Shown here: positions 1-10,956 of the stretch, piece by piece
Layout: each line of letters opens with the position of its first letter
Numbering within the stretch: position 1 is the first letter of the stretch
Source of the DNA: [Phialemoniopsis] sp. UDSM-2020
Lineage: Eukaryota; Ascomycota; Sordariomycetes; Thyridiales; Thyridiaceae
DNA length: 64,000 nucleotides
Assembly (NCBI GenBank): GCA_018873225.1
Contig: JAEILZ010000008.1
Span: forward strand, 744,001 to 808,000
Direction of reading: 5' to 3'
Translations under genes and position numbers: made by a program
The notes under the pieces: model-generated
The model's input: the letters and a program-made list of their open reading frames with translations, nothing else
Told to the model about the DNA's origin: nothing
Databases searched by the model: none

Positions 1-2484
1 GTCTCGCAACAATTCGCGGGACTCGGCCTCGCTGACGCCAGAGTCTCACTTTGGGACGCCCCATTCCCCACACAACTCGCAGTACGCACAGAACCTAGAC
101 GACCTCGAATGGTAAGTGATACCAACCAACCCTGGCTCTCTCTACACTCGGCACGGGCCGAGATCAAAGACAAGGGGACTGACTCGGGAAACCAGGCTCA
201 ACTCGGCAGATCTCCCCAGCAAGGAGAGGGTAGCACTGCTAGCCGAAGAGTACTTTACTAACATGCACTGCCTGCGTTCGTTCGGTTTCATCCACAAGCC
301 TTCTTTTCTACAGCAGTTGGACGAGAGGATACGAGCCAAGCAGGGCAAAGACGCGCTGCTCTATACTATCTGCGCGCTAGGCGCCAAGTGGGTTCCCAAG
401 ACTCTTATATCCCGTTTCAGATTTTCTCGCGGCAGAGTCACTAATCACTGTTTGCAACTACAGGTTTTGTGCTTTGAAGTATGCCACTGACGCACAACTC
501 GAAGATGGCTTTGCCCTCTCTGTGGGCAATCAGTGGGCCGAGAGAGCCAGGTACTTTCTCTTTACCAACTTTAACGACATTTCCATCGACACCCTTATGG
601 TAAGAATCTCGACCCCGGGGTTGGCAGCCAGCCTTGCCGCCAGTGACAAAGACACCAGACGCTGACACGGATGTTAATCCAGGCAATTGCCCTCTTACAC
701 GAGCACGAGCTCAGAGTCGGCAACTATGCAAGCGCCTTCACGTTGACGGGGGTTGCCGTGCGCATGGCTCAGAGTCTCCAGATCAACCTAGAATCGTCGT
801 CCGACATACTCTGTCTCTCCAGGAGAGGCCTACCGGCCGCCACTCGCGAGGCCAGAAGACGGCTGATGTGGAGCGTCTATATCATGGACGCCTGGGTGGG
901 CAGCGGAGTCGACGAGTTGACACTGATCCAGGACGAAGACATGAAGATCCAGCTCCCCTGCAACGAGCGAAGCTTTGTGTTCCAGATTCCTTGTCTCGTG
1001 GAGACGCTGCAGCCCGGCTGCCAGTTGCCCTTTATCACGCCAGAGATGCGGTCCAAGGGACCCGTCGACTGCCTGGATCTCCAGGCTCAATTTATTCGCC
1101 TGATTAGCCTGAGGAAGCAGGTTCTTAGGTACGTAGTCACTTCTAACCGTCACAATAACTCTCGACGAGAGCCTTTGCTAACATCGATGCCCTTTCCAGA
1201 TATGTCAAACACCTCAATACCGCCAAGCCACCCTGGATCCACGAGTCGGAGTTCATCATGTTGGAACGAGGCCTGCAAAAGTGGCACGAAGACTTGCCGT
1301 TGAGCCTTCGCTTCTCCCAGACGGCAATCTACATGCGCAAGGAGTCGTCTCAGCTCGGCGGGCTGCTCTTCCTCCACATCACTTACCACCAGACTCTCTG
1401 CGACCTGAACCGCATCGGCATGCGTGAGCTCTTCAAGATCAGGGCGCCCGTCGAGTTTCCGTCCGACCAGGGTGACATGATGCACAGGGTGCAAGACCAG
1501 TGCTTCCAGCACGCCATGGCCATCGCCTCTGTGTACGAGGAGGCCCTGCGGCACGGGCCCGAGACGCTTGTTGACACGTGGCTCAGCGTGGTGGCTCACG
1601 ACGCAGCGCGGGTCATCGTCTACTACGGCTTGCACTGCCGGAGACCCGTTCCCGATACCGCCCCGTGCCAGCAAGTCTGCTCCATGCTCTATGTCTTGCT
1701 CCGGGCCCTAAAGAAGATGACAGCCGGCCACACACTGGCGACGCCCCTGGTATGGCCTCCCCAAAACCAAAGATACCCGATATGAAAGTTGCTGATCCCA
1801 AGAAAACAGCATTCGGCAGCGGTAGCCATGGTCAAACGAGCCAACGTGCTGGTTCCGCCGGAGCTGGATCTCGGCCCGACCAGCCAGCGATTGCCGCCCA
1901 TGGCCGAGATGGACAGAGACAGGTAAGTCGCATCCAGTGCAGATCCTCGCGACCAGCCGAAGTGTGAAAAAATGCTAATAATAGACTCCAGGCACACATA
2001 CATTGGCAAGCCGGCGCAGTTCACCCCGGAATACGTCCTCAACCCCCTGGCGATCTTCCGCATGGCCAGGCAGGACATCAACGACGGCGAGAAGCACGCC
2101 CCCGAGCACAGCCCGACCTATTCGACAGGTCCCGTCATCGCGGATGAGCCCCTGGCGCCATCCTCCCAGCTGCATCACAGCGCCATGATGCCCGACAGCA
2201 GCGGGCTCGGCGACACGAGCTTCCTGGACGGCAACTTCAGCCTGCCGGCGGGCTTTGACGACATGCAGACTTATCTCCCGCTGATGCTGAGCAACTTTAG
2301 CCTGCCCGTGCAGGCTCCGACGAACGACATGCCCCAGGGAGGGGTAGACTTTAGCAACTTTTCTGTTGACAGCGTGTACCCCGTGCCCCCGTCTGAGAAC
2401 GAGGGGATCGTGGACATGGCCATGTCGGCTGCGCCACCGCCGCCGCCCGAGTATACCCACGCCGAGCAGCAGGCTTGGGGATGA
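1..2484 (+). CDS. Fungal-specific transcription factor domain protein (5' truncated by window edge)
   Basis: Nuclear regulator of the Zn2Cys6-associated fungal_trans (PF04082) type; the DNA-binding cluster would lie upstream of base 1. Spliced model: <1-111, 196-387, 464-599, 659 (or 683)-1128, 1200-1749, 1810-1922, 1992-2484; all junctions keep frame. The fungal_trans core is recognisable from the first exons: FIHKPSFL, then DALLYTICALGAK, then later VRMAQSLQIN, MWSVYIMDAWVG and LHITYHQTLCDLNRIG, which follow the usual order of helices. The C-terminal ~160 residues are Pro/Asn/Ser-rich and disordered, as in activation domains, ending in EQQAWG. The fourth exon has two in-frame acceptors (658 or 682), differing by eight residues. 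Target genes cannot be inferred; the nearest gene downstream is a secreted carboxypeptidase. Confidence 0.85.
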
Positions 2485-3592
2485 TGGGGAACTGGTAAGG
2501 TGTGCTACTCCTGCAGCGTACGATGGAAGAATACAAAAGTATGAAGATAAGAGGGTCGGAACAAGTCTCGCAAGGACGAGGCTCAAAAGACATTATACTC
2601 GAACTGATGATAGATCTGAGGAATGAAGACATTAGAAAGAACGGCAGTCGCCCGTCATCATGCATAGCACGGCTTCTATAGTCAGCATAGAGCGGGGGAT
2701 ATCGATACTCGCATTTCACGAACTGACGGAGTTTTAAGGGCATCGTATATAGGTAGCCAGGAATGGGAACGCGAATACGCATGTTGAATCTCACTGACCG
2801 CCTCTGTATGACTTTCCACTGGCGACCAAGTCGAGAGCATGAACCCCCTGAAGCAGTCGGGCATCTTCTCTCCCAGAACCCTGGTTTTTCGCAATGGATG
2901 CCAGCGACTATAATGTCCTTCCCATTCTGGACTATCTCGAGCCCCTTTGCGATTGGCAGAAGAAGATGCCATGGCTTGTGCGAAGCAGGGCCACGGACCG
3001 TGCCCCGTTTCCGGCATTTGCACCGGCACATGTGCGTCATGCTGGAGCAAAGCCGGGGGGAAACCTGGCCTCGCATCGCGTAACAATTAACCATCAACCC
3101 ACCCCTGTCGGTCATCAGCGCACTAGATATATTAACCACCACTCTTCCTCAAACCCTCAGTGGCTCACGCGTCAATGCCGCACCGGCATACATGAGGCTA
3201 GACGGCCACAGCTCCCTGATTCACTGATTTCGCTGCCACTTTCCCGGTACGGCAGGTGGCAGATTGGGGGGTTTCCAGAATGCCATCAACATCGAACCTT
3301 TTCTGCTTTGCTTATCTGCTATAGAAGGGAGCTGCTGAACGCAGTGCTACCCTCCCTATTCATCTTCCAGAAATGGAAGGTTGATCAATTCGCATCCAGC
3401 CATCTAAGGTATCCGTGGATGGTCCCCTGATTCATGCTCCCGCCACCGGATGAATAAGTCTACTGTGGAAAGACCCCCCAGTCATTCGCACCTTAAAAGG
3501 AGCGTCGAGAACCCTTGCCAAGCACCCATTCTCAGCCTGAGAATATCCGCCGTCGCCGCCGCACTTTATCCTTTCCCCCAAGTTCGCCAAGC
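2485..3592. other. Intergenic, 1.1 kb; carboxypeptidase promoter side
   Basis: Only short open frames without family features are visible on either strand. This stretch must hold the 3' end of the transcription factor transcript and the promoter of the carboxypeptidase gene. I see no repeat or RNA gene. Confidence 0.6.
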
Positions 3593-5112
3593 ATGAAGTC
3601 ATTCCTCGCGGCTCTGTCGACGCTGCTGCTCGGCGCAGCAACCACATCAGCCGCCGCCGCCGCCGCACCGCCGTCGCAAAAGGTGTCCTACGATGGCTAC
3701 AAGGTGGTGCGCCTCCCCGTTGGCACAGACGCGTCCAAGGTCGCCGGCATCGTCGACAGGCTGCAGCTGTCGACATGGAAAGGCGCGCCCAGGGCGGGCT
3801 CCTTTGCCGACATCGTGGTGCCGCCGGCCCAGGTCGATGCTTTCGAGAGCGAGATCTCGGGAATGGACGCCGTCGTCATGCACGAGGACTTGGGCGCTTC
3901 CATGGCGGAAGAGGGGTCTTTTCAGACTTTTGTTGGCAAGTGACTGCGTGATCGAGATGTTCGTCTACGCTGTTACTAACACCACTTACAGCCGGTGCGG
4001 TCAACCAGACGTGGTTCAATTCGTACCACTCCTATCGCGACCACCTACAGTTCCTGAGTGACCTGAGCAAGCAGTACTCTGCCAATTCTGAAATTGTCAC
4101 CTCGGGGACTTCGCTCCAAGGCAATGACATTACTGGCATTCACATCTTTGGCAGTGGCGGCAAGGGCTCCAAGCCCGCCGTGGTCTTTCACGGAACCGTT
4201 CACGCCCGCGAGTGGATCAGCACAATGGTATGTCCTCATGCAAGCGGATCGGATCTCTGTCTCGTAGACAATGTTGGCTAATGCCGCGTTTAGGTCGTCG
4301 AGTACATCGCCTACAATCTCTTGACCAACTATGGCTCTTCCGCCGAGATCAAGGGGTTCGTCGACAAGTACGACTTTTACATCTTTCCGGTCGTCAACCC
4401 GGACGGTAAGTGGATCATCAAATTTATTTCACAAGTCGACAGGCGCTTACTCTATTGTCAGGGTTCCTATACACGCAGTCAAACGACCGTCTCTGGCGCA
4501 AGAACCGCCAGACAACCTCGGGCAGCTCCTGCGTCGGCCACGACATCAACCGGAACTGGCCATACATGTGGTCTACCGAAGGTGGCGCCTCGACCAACCC
4601 CTGCGCCGAAGACTTCAAGGGCAGGGCCGCAGCAGATGCACCAGAGACCGTGGCGCTGTCGTCCTGGCTGAAAACGGTCAAGTCCGCCCAGGGGTTGAAG
4701 CTCTTCATTGACTATCACTCGTACTCTCAGCTCTTCATGACCCGTAAGTTTCCAACGTTGTGTACATCGCCTCGGCTGTCAAGCTAATCCGTCGAGCCTA
4801 GCGTATGGGTACTCTTGCGATGTCCTGGCCATCAACAACGCCGAGTTGCAGGCTCTGGCCAAGGGTGCAGTTGCGGCCATCAAGGCCGTCCACGGGGTAT
4901 CTTTCAGATACGGTCCCATCTGCTCGACCATCTACAAGGCATCGGGAAGCAGTGTCGACTATGTCAACGACGTTGTTGGCTCCGACTACACCTTTACGTC
5001 TGAGCTGAGAGACACTGGGGACTATGGCTTCGTCTTGCCTGCGTCGCAGATCGTGCCGAGTGGCGAGGAGGCCTTCGCTGGTGTGCGGTATCTGCTGCTC
5101 AATATGAAGTAA
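3593..5112 (+). CDS. Secreted zinc metallocarboxypeptidase, M14A family (carboxypeptidase A/B-like)
   Basis: Extracellular exopeptidase that removes C-terminal residues. Exons 3593-3935, 3992-4227, 4294-4405, 4462-4743, 4802-5112 give 427 aa, the usual length for fungal pre-pro-M14A enzymes. Residues 1-20 form a signal peptide ([20 protein letters not shown]), followed by a propeptide to about residue 115. Catalytic features: zinc ligands H185 and E188 in HAREW, third ligand H316 in IDYHSYSQ, and catalytic E392 in [10 protein letters not shown]; the NPDG and SGSSVDY stretches match the CPA fold. Unlike ECM14 pseudo-enzymes, all catalytic residues are present. The first intron begins with gcaagt, a GC-AG intron. 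Clean phase closure at every junction supports the model. Confidence 0.93.
3936..3991 (+). other. GC-AG intron in the carboxypeptidase gene
   Basis: Intron 1 of the carboxypeptidase starts gcaagt and ends ttacag, with a ttactaac branch-like element inside. Joining base 3935 to 3992 restores frame ([11 protein letters not shown]). No GT donor nearby gives a continuous frame. Confidence 0.8.
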
Positions 5113-5340
5113 GACATCTGGGGACGGAACTAGCCCTACGAGGACGTATTGCCACTGCTGTTGCACCGCCCCAATGTTAGCCGGGACATCATTAGTAGCC
5201 AAGAAAGGCTTTGTTGGTCTCGGTCTTTTCTGAACTTGAAAGAGAACCCGCGAGGTTTGAAAGCTCTTTGTCCCATCCATAAAGAACAAGGAGGCCTTTC
5301 AAATGGGAGATTGAACATAAAAGCAACAGATGCCTCGATA

Positions 5341-5817
5341 ATGATATCCTCTTGCGATCGTAAACAACCATTCAAATATTCGGTACTGCTATTCCACGAT
5401 CTAGCCACAGCCTCCAACGCCATGAACATGACCGGTATTGCCCGCCAAACCACACGAAAGGCCGCCAGGGCTATGATGATCGCCATTGCTGCTTTGTTCC
5501 TTGCCCTATTCCTCTGGGCTGTCTGCCTTGCCTCCTTCATAGGCCACAGCAAGACCTTTCGCCGGCTGGCTGGACGTCTCTTCTCTCACGCTGTCGACGA
5601 GAGGTATCGTCGAATATTCGCCAGCAACTACCACTCGCTCGTAAACCTGGTATGGCCATTAGCAATGTCTCTGTTGGTCGGTCAAGCTCGAGTACGTGAG
5701 CGCAACGGACTCGAGATCGAGAGACCAAGTCTGTTAGGTGCTCATGGCATGCTTACTGGCCGCTTTATTGAGATGAGAATCCTCGTTCGTGACTCGAATC
5801 CGCATAGTCAAGCTTAG
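5341..5817 (+). CDS. Doubtful small membrane protein
   Basis: An uninterrupted 158-residue frame from an ATG. I recognise no family. It has one strong hydrophobic segment (MMIAIAALFLALFLWAVCLA, about residues 45-64) flanked on the N-side by basic residues, and a basic C-terminal half with a second weakly hydrophobic stretch (LVNLVWPLAMSLLVG). The frame stays open upstream to about 5149, so the start is uncertain. It lies 228 bp after the carboxypeptidase stop on the same strand and could instead be part of that gene's 3' UTR. Confidence 0.3.
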   Translation: MISSCDRKQPFKYSVLLFHDLATASNAMNMTGIARQTTRKAARAMMIAIAALFLALFLWAVCLASFIGHSKTFRRLAGRLFSHAVDERYRRIFASNYHSLVNLVWPLAMSLLVGQARVRERNGLEIERPSLLGAHGMLTGRFIEMRILVRDSNPHSQA

Positions 5818-5984
5818 ACAAAACTACATCAATAACGGATCACACATTCCGACTGCAAAATCACGAGAGAACTTGAAGATTGTTGATAGCTACGAAGAGA
5901 AGAAACAGATAGGGTTTGTTATCTGTGACCAAGTTCTGGTATAGATAGTCGTGATAGATGCCAATAGACACATGCTCCACCGCT

Positions 5985-8126
5985 CTACCACGCACCATAT
6001 TGCCCACCATTCTGCCAGCATCGGGTTGCCGAGTTGTGATCGGTCCGCGTCTCGTACGCGGTTTGACTATATCTGTGTAAGTAAGAACTCTCGGAACTAG
6101 GGTACATGACGGAAACATACCCAACCCAGACAGTGGCCTGCGTGGTGTGAATGACGTATTGGATCTCGGTCGACGTCTGCCCGGGGCCTTGATGGAGGAA
6201 GGTGACCGTTTGGGCGTCGTTTCGGTCGCAGACGGTCTGAGCGGGCGGCGTACTAGGGAGATATGGTATGTCAGTGCTGCTATCACATGGACTGAATGGC
6301 CAAAACATCATTGCTTACCTTGTATATGTGACCTGGACGTAAGCTAGTAGGATGACTGTTAGTATTCAACCTCACCAGCCACTGGGGAACCAAACTCACA
6401 AACTTCCGTGACGGTCGACGGCTGCGCAGTGATGGTCGACGTCCTCGTCACGGTGTATGTCGTCTGCGTGACAGTGCTTGTGTAGCCAGCAACAGCGGCC
6501 ATAGCACGCGCGACAACAGCAGTGGCTTCTGGCTCTAAACAGTGACCGTGTCAGCACATGTCACAACTCATGCCGCCATTAGAGATGGCCCCAGACGCCA
6601 GCTTGATACTCACCAGGGGGTCTTCGTCCGCCACCGCCCTGTGTCAAGGTTAGTTTATCAAATTGTTTGCTGGGGAGACGGGCAACTTACTCCTCGGCCG
6701 CCGCCACCACCACCCCGTCCTCCACCGCCTCCTCCTCCGCCTCGCCCGCCGCCTCCGCCGCCTCCGCCTCGTCCACCACCACCGCCGCCGCCGCCTCCAC
6801 GCCCTCCTCCGCTACCACCACCTCCGCGACCTCCCCCGTTGCCACCACCACCGCCTCCGCCTCCGCGTCCCCCGCCACCGCTGCCACCGCTACCACCTCC
6901 TCCGCGCCCTCCCCCGCTCCCTCCGCCACCGCCTCCGCCTCCCCGGCCTCCACCACCATTACCACCGCCGCCTCCACCGCGACCCTGTGTATATTGTCAG
7001 TATACCGGATCATCATCCGAGAACACCCGTTCACCGTAAAGGGACAACTTACGCCTCCATTGCCCCAACCGTTGTGACCCCCGGATCCCCGTCCCCGCGA
7101 GGGCTCCCAGTGCCAGCCCCCGTTGCCCCAGTGGGGGCTGCACTCGTTGCACCCGCTGGGCGGCGGCTGGCTCGGCGGCGGCGGCGGGTTATCGTCGCGC
7201 GGCGGCGGGGGCTGGTTGTTGTTGTCCGGGTAGCGGCAGGACGCCGTCGTCACGACGGTGGTCTGCCAGTACGAGGTCACGACGCCGCCGGTCCGCCAGC
7301 GGTACTCGGTCTGGTAGACGGTCGTGACGGGCCCGGGGACGTAGCGCGTGACGCTCTGCGTCTCGGCGGCGCAGTGGGATGTGAAGGTGGACTGCGGGGC
7401 GTAGACTGTGTGTACTGCGGAGCGGGTGCTCTGGACGGCTGAGGGAAGGAGATGTCAGGTATCAGTTGTCAGGATGAAGCTGGCACACAAGGACTTACTC
7501 TGCGGTGCGGGAAGACTTGTCACGCCCACTATCACGGTGGGTGTTGCCTGCGATGGGTGTCATCATCAAGTTTAGAGGGGGAAGCAGTATAGTTGAATTA
7601 CTCACAGTCACGACGGTCTTTTCGGCCAGTCCAACAGTGAGGGTGAACGTTCTCTCGACGGCAAAGTCGGACTGGTCGGCCTGGATGATGACAGTCCAGA
7701 CACCGGAGAACATCGAAGATACCTTGAGACCACTGTTCATGGAGTAATGTCAGAAATGAGAAAGTAGTGGTGTCCGGGTGTGCTTGATAGACTCACCAGG
7801 TGGACTGCTGTACGTCTGAGGTGCTCATATCCAGCCCGGAGCAGCTATACTGGTCGCCATTGGGCGACACCAGGACGGGCTCGACAGTGTCGGCATCGCA
7901 CCCTGAATACTGATCAGTTCAAATTCGACGTGATGTCAAGCATAATCGCAACAGCACTTGTCATACCTTGAAAGATGGAGTTGAAGGAAAAGTCCGCATC
8001 GACAGAGCCGTCGATGAGATAGGATCCTCCGTTAGTATAATCGAGCCCCGCACAAGTGCAGTCGGCATAGACCTTGGCGGCGAGCAGGGCAAGCCATGCC
8101 CAGTAGGCAAAGAACTTCGGCGCCAT
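5985..8126 (-). CDS. Secreted glycine-rich / TVT-repeat protein, 11 exons
   Basis: Probable cell-wall or extracellular protein; no catalytic family recognised. Exons on the minus strand: 8126-7967, 7902-7797, 7732-7606, 7547-7499, 7438-7053, 6984-6691, 6638-6614, 6534-6400, 6343-6319, 6252-6121, 6072-5985 (508 aa, all phases close). Order: signal peptide (MAPKFFAYWAWLALLAAKVYA); a cysteine-containing beta-rich domain to about residue 150 (CTCAGLDY, GCDADTVEPVLVSPNGDQYSC, SGVWTVIIQA); Thr/Val-rich linker (TTVYQTEYRW, TTVVTTASC); Pro-rich segment; about 100 residues of near-pure glycine with arginines; then a TVT-type C-terminus (TVTQTTYTVTRTSTIT) ending GGQYGAW. Such TVT stretches are common in O-mannosylated fungal wall proteins. 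No GPI-type hydrophobic tail is present. Confidence 0.75.
6691..6984 (-). repeat. GGN-codon repeat tract encoding poly-glycine
   Basis: The sixth exon of the secreted glycine-rich gene is almost wholly GGN codons on the minus strand (CCN triplets on the plus strand), giving 98 residues of glycine runs broken by arginine, serine or asparagine. It is a likely site of length variation and misassembly. Confidence 0.85.
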
Positions 8127-9348
8127 TCCGTGTGGATGGATTGGATCCAGGGAGAGGCGAGTGATACCGTGACATTCAGAAATCCAGGTTCGTGACAGGC
8201 AGCCGATCTAGCATGGCCGTCTATTATATCCCCGACGACACACATCCATTCACGACCGGGTTCGGCCAGAATCACACGCCCTGCTTTTCCGTGTGCGTAG
8301 AACAAGGCCAAGTCCTTGTTGACTGCCGCCCATTCCGGCCGCATGGCGCGACGATCCCAGAACTTGTTCTCATAACATCCAGTGACCCGGTGCACATTAA
8401 ATGGCAATTAGACGAGGCACGATATTAACTAGCACACGGAAAGGCCTCGTGCTTCTTGACAGGTGTATTCAGCCTGTAGAGCCGAGGCTCCAGCGTTGAC
8501 ACAGTACACAGAGACAACAAAAGCTGGATAGGCTCCATGTTCACTAAAATCATGTGCCAGCGTGGAAAGATAGTTAGTGGCAATGGGTTGGTCTGCTGGA
8601 AATCTAGAGCATCGGATATTTCTACAAGGTGGAAAGAAGAGCAACCACTCCTTCGGCAGTTGTGCATCTTCACAACGGCCAGAAACATCCCGTGTCATGA
8701 CGTCTATATTTAGAAGAAGCTTATATCGAAGCCATCTTTCCTCGGGATTGGGATCGGTGGGATGGACTAACAAACAGGGTATATCACTGCAGTTATGTAA
8801 ACAAGACAGGCCACTCCATGACGGCAACGGTTTTCAACATACAATCAATTTCTCCAACTGATTCGACCTATCGGAAGTTTTCTGACCGGAGAGGGCGATC
8901 GACAATTGGTCGGCTATATAACACATTGTTTTTCAAAGCGGCTCGTAATTAGCCTCGACGACAGACTCGACTCTGGGGAAAGGATCCGACTGACTATCGA
9001 GCCCGTCGCCCTGTCGGTGGGGGAGTCCGAGATGGACATTTGTTCCATGACGTGACTGGTTTGTCATGGCTGATCTTTCCCACGCAAACCGGCATGTCGT
9101 GATATCACTCGCATACTAAAAACGCTGAGGTCGGTGTCATGGACTCTAGAGATCTGCCCCGGTGACCGTGGATGATGGCACATTGGCCCGTTTATGTCTT
9201 TCATTTTGCGGTATCTCAAACGAACGCCAGCCTGTTGATGAAGCCAACAGATGGAAAACCGTGTCCTCGCCTCTGACTCTTGAACGCCGAACCTATGCAA
9301 TCTAGAGAGCTGCGCCCCCATATAGAACTTTTACATGGCATTCCCTCT
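8127..9348. other. Intergenic, 1.2 kb
   Basis: Lies between the 5' end of the glycine-rich gene and the 3' end of CDC40. Short frames on both strands (for example minus 8827-8429, 132 aa) show no domain, signal or splice context I can support. It probably holds the glycine-rich gene's promoter. Confidence 0.55.
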
Positions 9349-10956
9349 TTAATCCCAGTACTTGATGTCGCCCTGCATGCCTGCCGTCACCACCTTGCTC
9401 GTCTCCTGGGGATGCCACTGGACGCAGGTGACGGCCCCGCCGCTCTTGTCGGCCTGGATCTTGTCGTACATCTTGCACGTCTTCCAGTCCCAGAAGCACA
9501 CCCAGCCCGCCGAGTCGCCGCTGCTAACAAACTGGCCGTCGGGCGAGATGCTGACATCGATGCCCGTGCCGGCGTTGTGGTGGCCCCGGAAGGACTTCTT
9601 GCGGTGCTGGCGGAACTTGTCCGTCGCCGAGTAGACGAGGATCTGGTTGTCGGAGCTCTGGTAGGCCACGTACTTGCCCGAGGGGTGCGGGGCGGCGCGG
9701 GTCATGGGGAACATCCAAGACTCGGCGATGTACTTGATGGGGACGGGGATGCCGTAGTCCCAAGCGCGCAGCGACTTGTCGTCCGAGGTCGTCATGAACC
9801 GCCGGTTCTCGTCGACAAAGACGATGGTGTTGATGGCGGCCAGATGGTGCTCGTACTCTTGGACCGGCTCGTTGCCGGCGCGGGTATCGAATTGGACAAT
9901 CTTCTTATCTGACATGCCCGCCAGGAACTCGTGGCTGTTCTCGGGCGAGGGGTTGAAGACGAGACAGTGAGGCGTCTTGCCAGTCGTGAATCTCGAGACG
10001 CAGGCGCCCGTCTCCGTGTCCCAGAGCTTCATCATGCGGTCGTAGGAGCCAGAGATGAAGCGAGTGCCGTCGATGTTGAAGCTGATGTCCGAGATGGCCT
10101 TGGAGTGCCCAGAAAAGGTCCGGAGCAGCTCGCGCTCGTGATACACGTCCCAGATCTTGACCGTCGTGTCGGCGGACCCTGACAGCATCAGATGACCAGA
10201 ATTGGGGAAGAACCGCAGCGCCGTAACAGGGTTGGTATGGCCCTTCCACGTGTGCACCAGCTTCTTGGGGATGTAGTTTGTGACGCTGCCGGGCTCCTTG
10301 CGCAGATCGATGCCCAGGTCTTGTGGCACGTGCATATATGTCCGTCCCTGGTAGTCGTATTGTTCTGATCCGTGGAACGTGGTGGTCTCGTCGCCTAGAT
10401 CCTCGACCTCCTTCCTCCTGGCCAGGGCTGGTGCCGGTGCAGAGAGTACAGTGCCGCTCTCGACGACCTCGTCCTCCTCATCGTCCTCGACAATCTCGTA
10501 CTCCTCGTCGCTAGCCAGCTCGGCGCCCTCCTCGACCTCCTCGTACTCGGCCCGCTTGTACCTCGCCCAGGGCCCGACGTACGCGCCGTCGCCGTCCGCG
10601 ACCAGGGCGTCGCCCTTGCCCTCCCTCGTGGCGCGTATCCTCTTGGCCTCATCCTTGATCTGCTTGCTCGTGAGCGCGGCGCGCTCAGGGCCGCCCCTGC
10701 CCTCGACGGCGCGGTGCTTGCTGCGGAAGGTATGCTCGCTGATGAAAGTCTCCTCTGCGTGTCCCGTCATGACATTCCTGCGCTTCAGGGCGGTCTGCGC
10801 CGTCTCGTCGCGGAAGGGGTTGGCGGGGCCCATCTTGGGCCTGGCGAGGTCTTCGCCAGTGTAGGGCACGACGGCGTGGTCCGGCTCGGCTTGGGACCTG
10901 ACGATGAGCGCGTCCTGAGGCGCCATGTCAGGCGGGTATTCGCCAAAGCCTGCCAT
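9349..10956 (-). CDS. CDC40: Pre-mRNA-splicing factor PRP17/CDC40, WD40 protein
   Basis: Spliceosomal WD40 protein acting around the second catalytic step of nuclear pre-mRNA splicing. Single exon of 535 aa. The N-terminal ~200 residues are acidic and disordered; just before the propeller lie TYMHVPQDLGIDLRKEPGS and YIPKKLVHTWKGHT, hallmark PRP17 stretches. About seven WD repeats follow, with clear ends such as SGSADTTVKIWD, SGSYDRMMKLWD, TTSDDKSLRAWD and the terminal GMQGDIKYWD. Length and architecture fit the family. It is divergent from nothing close: the next gene, ERV14, is on the same strand 0.8 kb away. Confidence 0.95.
   Translation of the reverse strand: MAGFGEYPPDMAPQDALIVRSQAEPDHAVVPYTGEDLARPKMGPANPFRDETAQTALKRRNVMTGHAEETFISEHTFRSKHRAVEGRGGPERAALTSKQIKDEAKRIRATREGKGDALVADGDGAYVGPWARYKRAEYEEVEEGAELASDEEYEIVEDDEEDEVVESGTVLSAPAPALARRKEVEDLGDETTTFHGSEQYDYQGRTYMHVPQDLGIDLRKEPGSVTNYIPKKLVHTWKGHTNPVTALRFFPNSGHLMLSGSADTTVKIWDVYHERELLRTFSGHSKAISDISFNIDGTRFISGSYDRMMKLWDTETGACVSRFTTGKTPHCLVFNPSPENSHEFLAGMSDKKIVQFDTRAGNEPVQEYEHHLAAINTIVFVDENRRFMTTSDDKSLRAWDYGIPVPIKYIAESWMFPMTRAAPHPSGKYVAYQSSDNQILVYSATDKFRQHRKKSFRGHHNAGTGIDVSISPDGQFVSSGDSAGWVCFWDWKTCKMYDKIQADKSGGAVTCVQWHPQETSKVVTAGMQGDIKYWD

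Noticed and set aside
6691..6984. Plus-strand proline-rich ORF (CCN repeats)
   Set aside because: The same DNA read on the minus strand joins, through ten consistent junctions, into a secreted protein with a signal peptide; the plus frame has no such context.
8429..8827. 132-codon minus-strand ORF between the glycine-rich gene and CDC40
   Set aside because: Cys-containing but without signal peptide or domain; frame is short and ends arbitrarily.
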